A DNA stretch of 6,023 nt from Clostridia bacterium (GTDB taxonomy: Bacteria; Bacillota_A; Clostridia; Oscillospirales; CAG-382). The number at the start of each line of letters is the position of its first letter. Within the stretch, counting starts at the first letter, position 1. Shown in pieces: positions 4,522 through 6,023 of the stretch. Location of the stretch: assembly GCA_017615235.1 (NCBI GenBank), contig JAGAAM010000009.1:1-6023 (forward strand), read 5' to 3'. The notes beneath the pieces were generated by a model. That model had not been told where the DNA came from. It worked only from the letters and a program-made list of their open reading frames with translations, and searched no databases. Position numbers and translations under genes: made by a program.

Positions 4522-6023
4522 AAGGCTTAATCTTATAAGTGCCGAGAACGTGGCGCTTTATCATGACGTAATCCACGGCGGTTATATCTCCCTGACCGTC
4601 GACGTTGCAGGCGTAAAACTCGTCTTCGTCGGCCTGAACGGTGCCGAGGCAGTAACGTTTTGCAAAAACGTAATCCGCCGCCGTGATCTGTCCGTCGGCG
4701 ACGGGATCTCCGCGTACCATAAGTTTACACGAAGCGCCTCCGCAGGTCACGCGCGCGCCGTTGGCGACGTAATCGGAGTATCCGTATTCAACGCCGTTCG
4801 GAGATATGCAGTAGGTGTTGTCCGAAAGGAAATTAGACGCTACGCTGAACGCGGCGGTCTTTTCCGGGACGCCGTAGACATGGTAATTCTCGAGCGTGTA
4901 CGAAGACCTCGGCGAAAGTTGCGGCGCGCCGGGGATGCCCCAGCGGTTCGTGAACCAGTTGTTCCTTCTGCGGAACCAGTCGCGCATATACTCGATCTCT
5001 TCCCCGTAACTGCCGAGCGGCGCTCTTTCGAGTTCGCTGTATTTGGTATATATGCTCCAGATCGTATAGTTGCGGTCGATGACGGAGGAATATTTTTCGA
5101 CGGTGCGGTCGATAAGATTCTTGCCGAGTGCGTTATCCTCGTAGACGTTGACGAGAACGTCCTGGAGTTCCGCGTAGCGCGTCTTTACAGCCGCTTTGAA
5201 TTCCTCGCAGTTCCAGAGGTTGAGGTACCATTTGAAACGATCCCTCGCCCAGTAACCCTCCGCGCTGTCTCCGGAGGAGCCGTAGATCCAATTGTAATAA
5301 CTCCTGTCGTAGTTGCCGCAGGACAGGTCGAAGTCCCAGCAGGGACCGCCGTAGATCTTGCCTCCCTTGATGTAAAAGCGGGTAGATCCGACGTCGACGT
5401 CGACTTCTTTGGAATACTCGAATACAATGTAGAAATCGACCATCGAATCTATGTCGAAATATTGCGAAATGCGCGAATAATCGGCGCTCGAGATAGCCGT
5501 TTCGGCTTCGTACAAAAAGTCATCGAGCCACTGTTTCTGATCGTCGGTGGGTTCCTCCGGCTCGTTCACGCCGAAGCGTATGCCGTAATAAGGGGAGGAA
5601 AAATAATACCTGCCGGGGTCGGTGCGCTCGTCGCGCTCGAGTATGAATTCGTTTTCATCGGTGTTGATGTCAACGCGGGTCTTATCGGCTTTTATCGCGT
5701 CGGTGAGCAGATAGCAACCCTGATTGTATCCGTTGACGAAAACTTCGACCACGCGGTATTTCGGGGTGTACCGGAGCCGCGTCTGGTAGGCGATGTCGAA
5801 AACGAGCTGGTTGCGGATAAGGGTCTTGTCGTACATATTCGCAAGCAGACACCATTTTTTATTTTTGCCCATGCCGAGCAAGTTGGTCTTGGAGGAAAAT
5901 TTGATGTTGAAAGGCTTTTTCGCGCCGCTGGAGGTGGAGTTGCCGCGGATCTTTATTTCCGCTTCGTCATCCTCGATATCTTTGTAAACGCCGCCTTCGG
6001 AATCAAGCACGCGGACGGTGCAG
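4520..6023 (-). CDS. CotH kinase-family protein with C-terminal dockerin-like repeats (5'-truncated by window edge)
   Basis: The last 500 residues are visible; the frame stays open to the window edge, so the start and any signal peptide lie beyond it. Numbering from the first whole visible codon, CotH-family marks are IRGNSTSSGAKKPFNIKF (about 25-42), WCLLANMYDKTLIRN (57-71), a V-D-V-D-V-G-S-T-R-F-Y-I-K strand and GPCWDFDLSCGN (226-237), whose Asp pair matches the metal-binding DFD of CotH kinases. Bacillus CotH is an atypical ATP-dependent kinase that phosphorylates spore-coat proteins; the substrate here is unknown. After a linker domain (about 375-435), two dockerin-like calcium-loop repeats occupy about 437-494: GDPVADGQITAADY plus KRYCLGT, and NVDGQGDITAVDY plus KRHVLGT. 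This suggests an extracellular protein that docks through a cohesin or folds around calcium. It is the first visible gene of the - strand operon. Confidence 0.87.
   Translation of the reverse strand, partial: CTVRVLDSEGGVYKDIEDDEAEIKIRGNSTSSGAKKPFNIKFSSKTNLLGMGKNKKWCLLANMYDKTLIRNQLVFDIAYQTRLRYTPKYRVVEVFVNGYNQGCYLLTDAIKADKTRVDINTDENEFILERDERTDPGRYYFSSPYYGIRFGVNEPEEPTDDQKQWLDDFLYEAETAISSADYSRISQYFDIDSMVDFYIVFEYSKEVDVDVGSTRFYIKGGKIYGGPCWDFDLSCGNYDRSYYNWIYGSSGDSAEGYWARDRFKWYLNLWNCEEFKAAVKTRYAELQDVLVNVYEDNALGKNLIDRTVEKYSSVIDRNYTIWSIYTKYSELERAPLGSYGEEIEYMRDWFRRRNNWFTNRWGIPGAPQLSPRSSYTLENYHVYGVPEKTAAFSVASNFLSDNTYCISPNGVEYGYSDYVANGARVTCGGASCKLMVRGDPVADGQITAADYVFAKRYCLGTVQADEDEFYACNVDGQGDITAVDYVMIKRHVLGTYKIKP

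Noticed and set aside
6008..6010. GTG codon as the true start of the CotH-like protein
   Set aside because: The frame remains open to the window edge, no ribosome-binding site is visible, and an exported CotH-like protein should have a signal peptide and more N-terminal sequence.

Overview
The window most likely comes from a Gram-positive anaerobe of the Bacillota, class Clostridia (perhaps an uncultured Oscillospiraceae-type gut or rumen lineage). This is inferred from the DnaD-domain protein beside a zinc-finger DnaC/DnaI-type helicase loader, a DUF1934 (YwiB) protein after glutamate racemase, strong Shine-Dalgarno sites, a lipoprotein signal, and a CotH kinase-like protein with a dockerin-like tail. 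Base composition is moderately GC-rich by eye, yet the AUA isoleucine codon is common. All visible reading frames are intact. I saw no tRNA, rRNA, CRISPR array, insertion sequence or long repeat.

Left half (about 1-3097, + strand): a tightly packed housekeeping run. It holds the 3' end of murI (cell-wall D-glutamate supply), a DUF1934 beta-barrel protein of unknown role, a two-domain DnaD-like primosome protein, a DnaC/DnaI-type AAA+ helicase loader and ribonuclease HI. Gaps are 7, 24 and 11 nt, and the last two genes overlap by 4 nt, so co-transcription is likely. The last three genes form a replication or replication-restart set: DNA remodelling and helicase recruitment, helicase loading, and removal of RNA from RNA-DNA hybrids.

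Centre (3098-3150): a short convergent gap containing one strong hairpin with A and U tracts on both sides. It should terminate transcription from both directions.

Right half (3151-6023, - strand, read from right to left): a second, three-gene operon dominated by exported proteins. First is a CotH kinase-like protein with a degenerate dockerin-like C-terminus, whose N-terminus lies outside the window. Next is a lipoprotein with a ComEC-type metallo-beta-lactamase fold and a C-terminal Ada-like Cys/His domain. Last is a 69-residue DUF3006 protein. Gaps are 12 and 13 nt, and each downstream ribosome-binding site overlaps the preceding stop codon. The metallo-hydrolase/DUF3006 pairing is a recurrent one; adding CotH-dockerin is the less usual part and the best candidate here for a functional association not yet described. 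Nothing in the window proves a new system.
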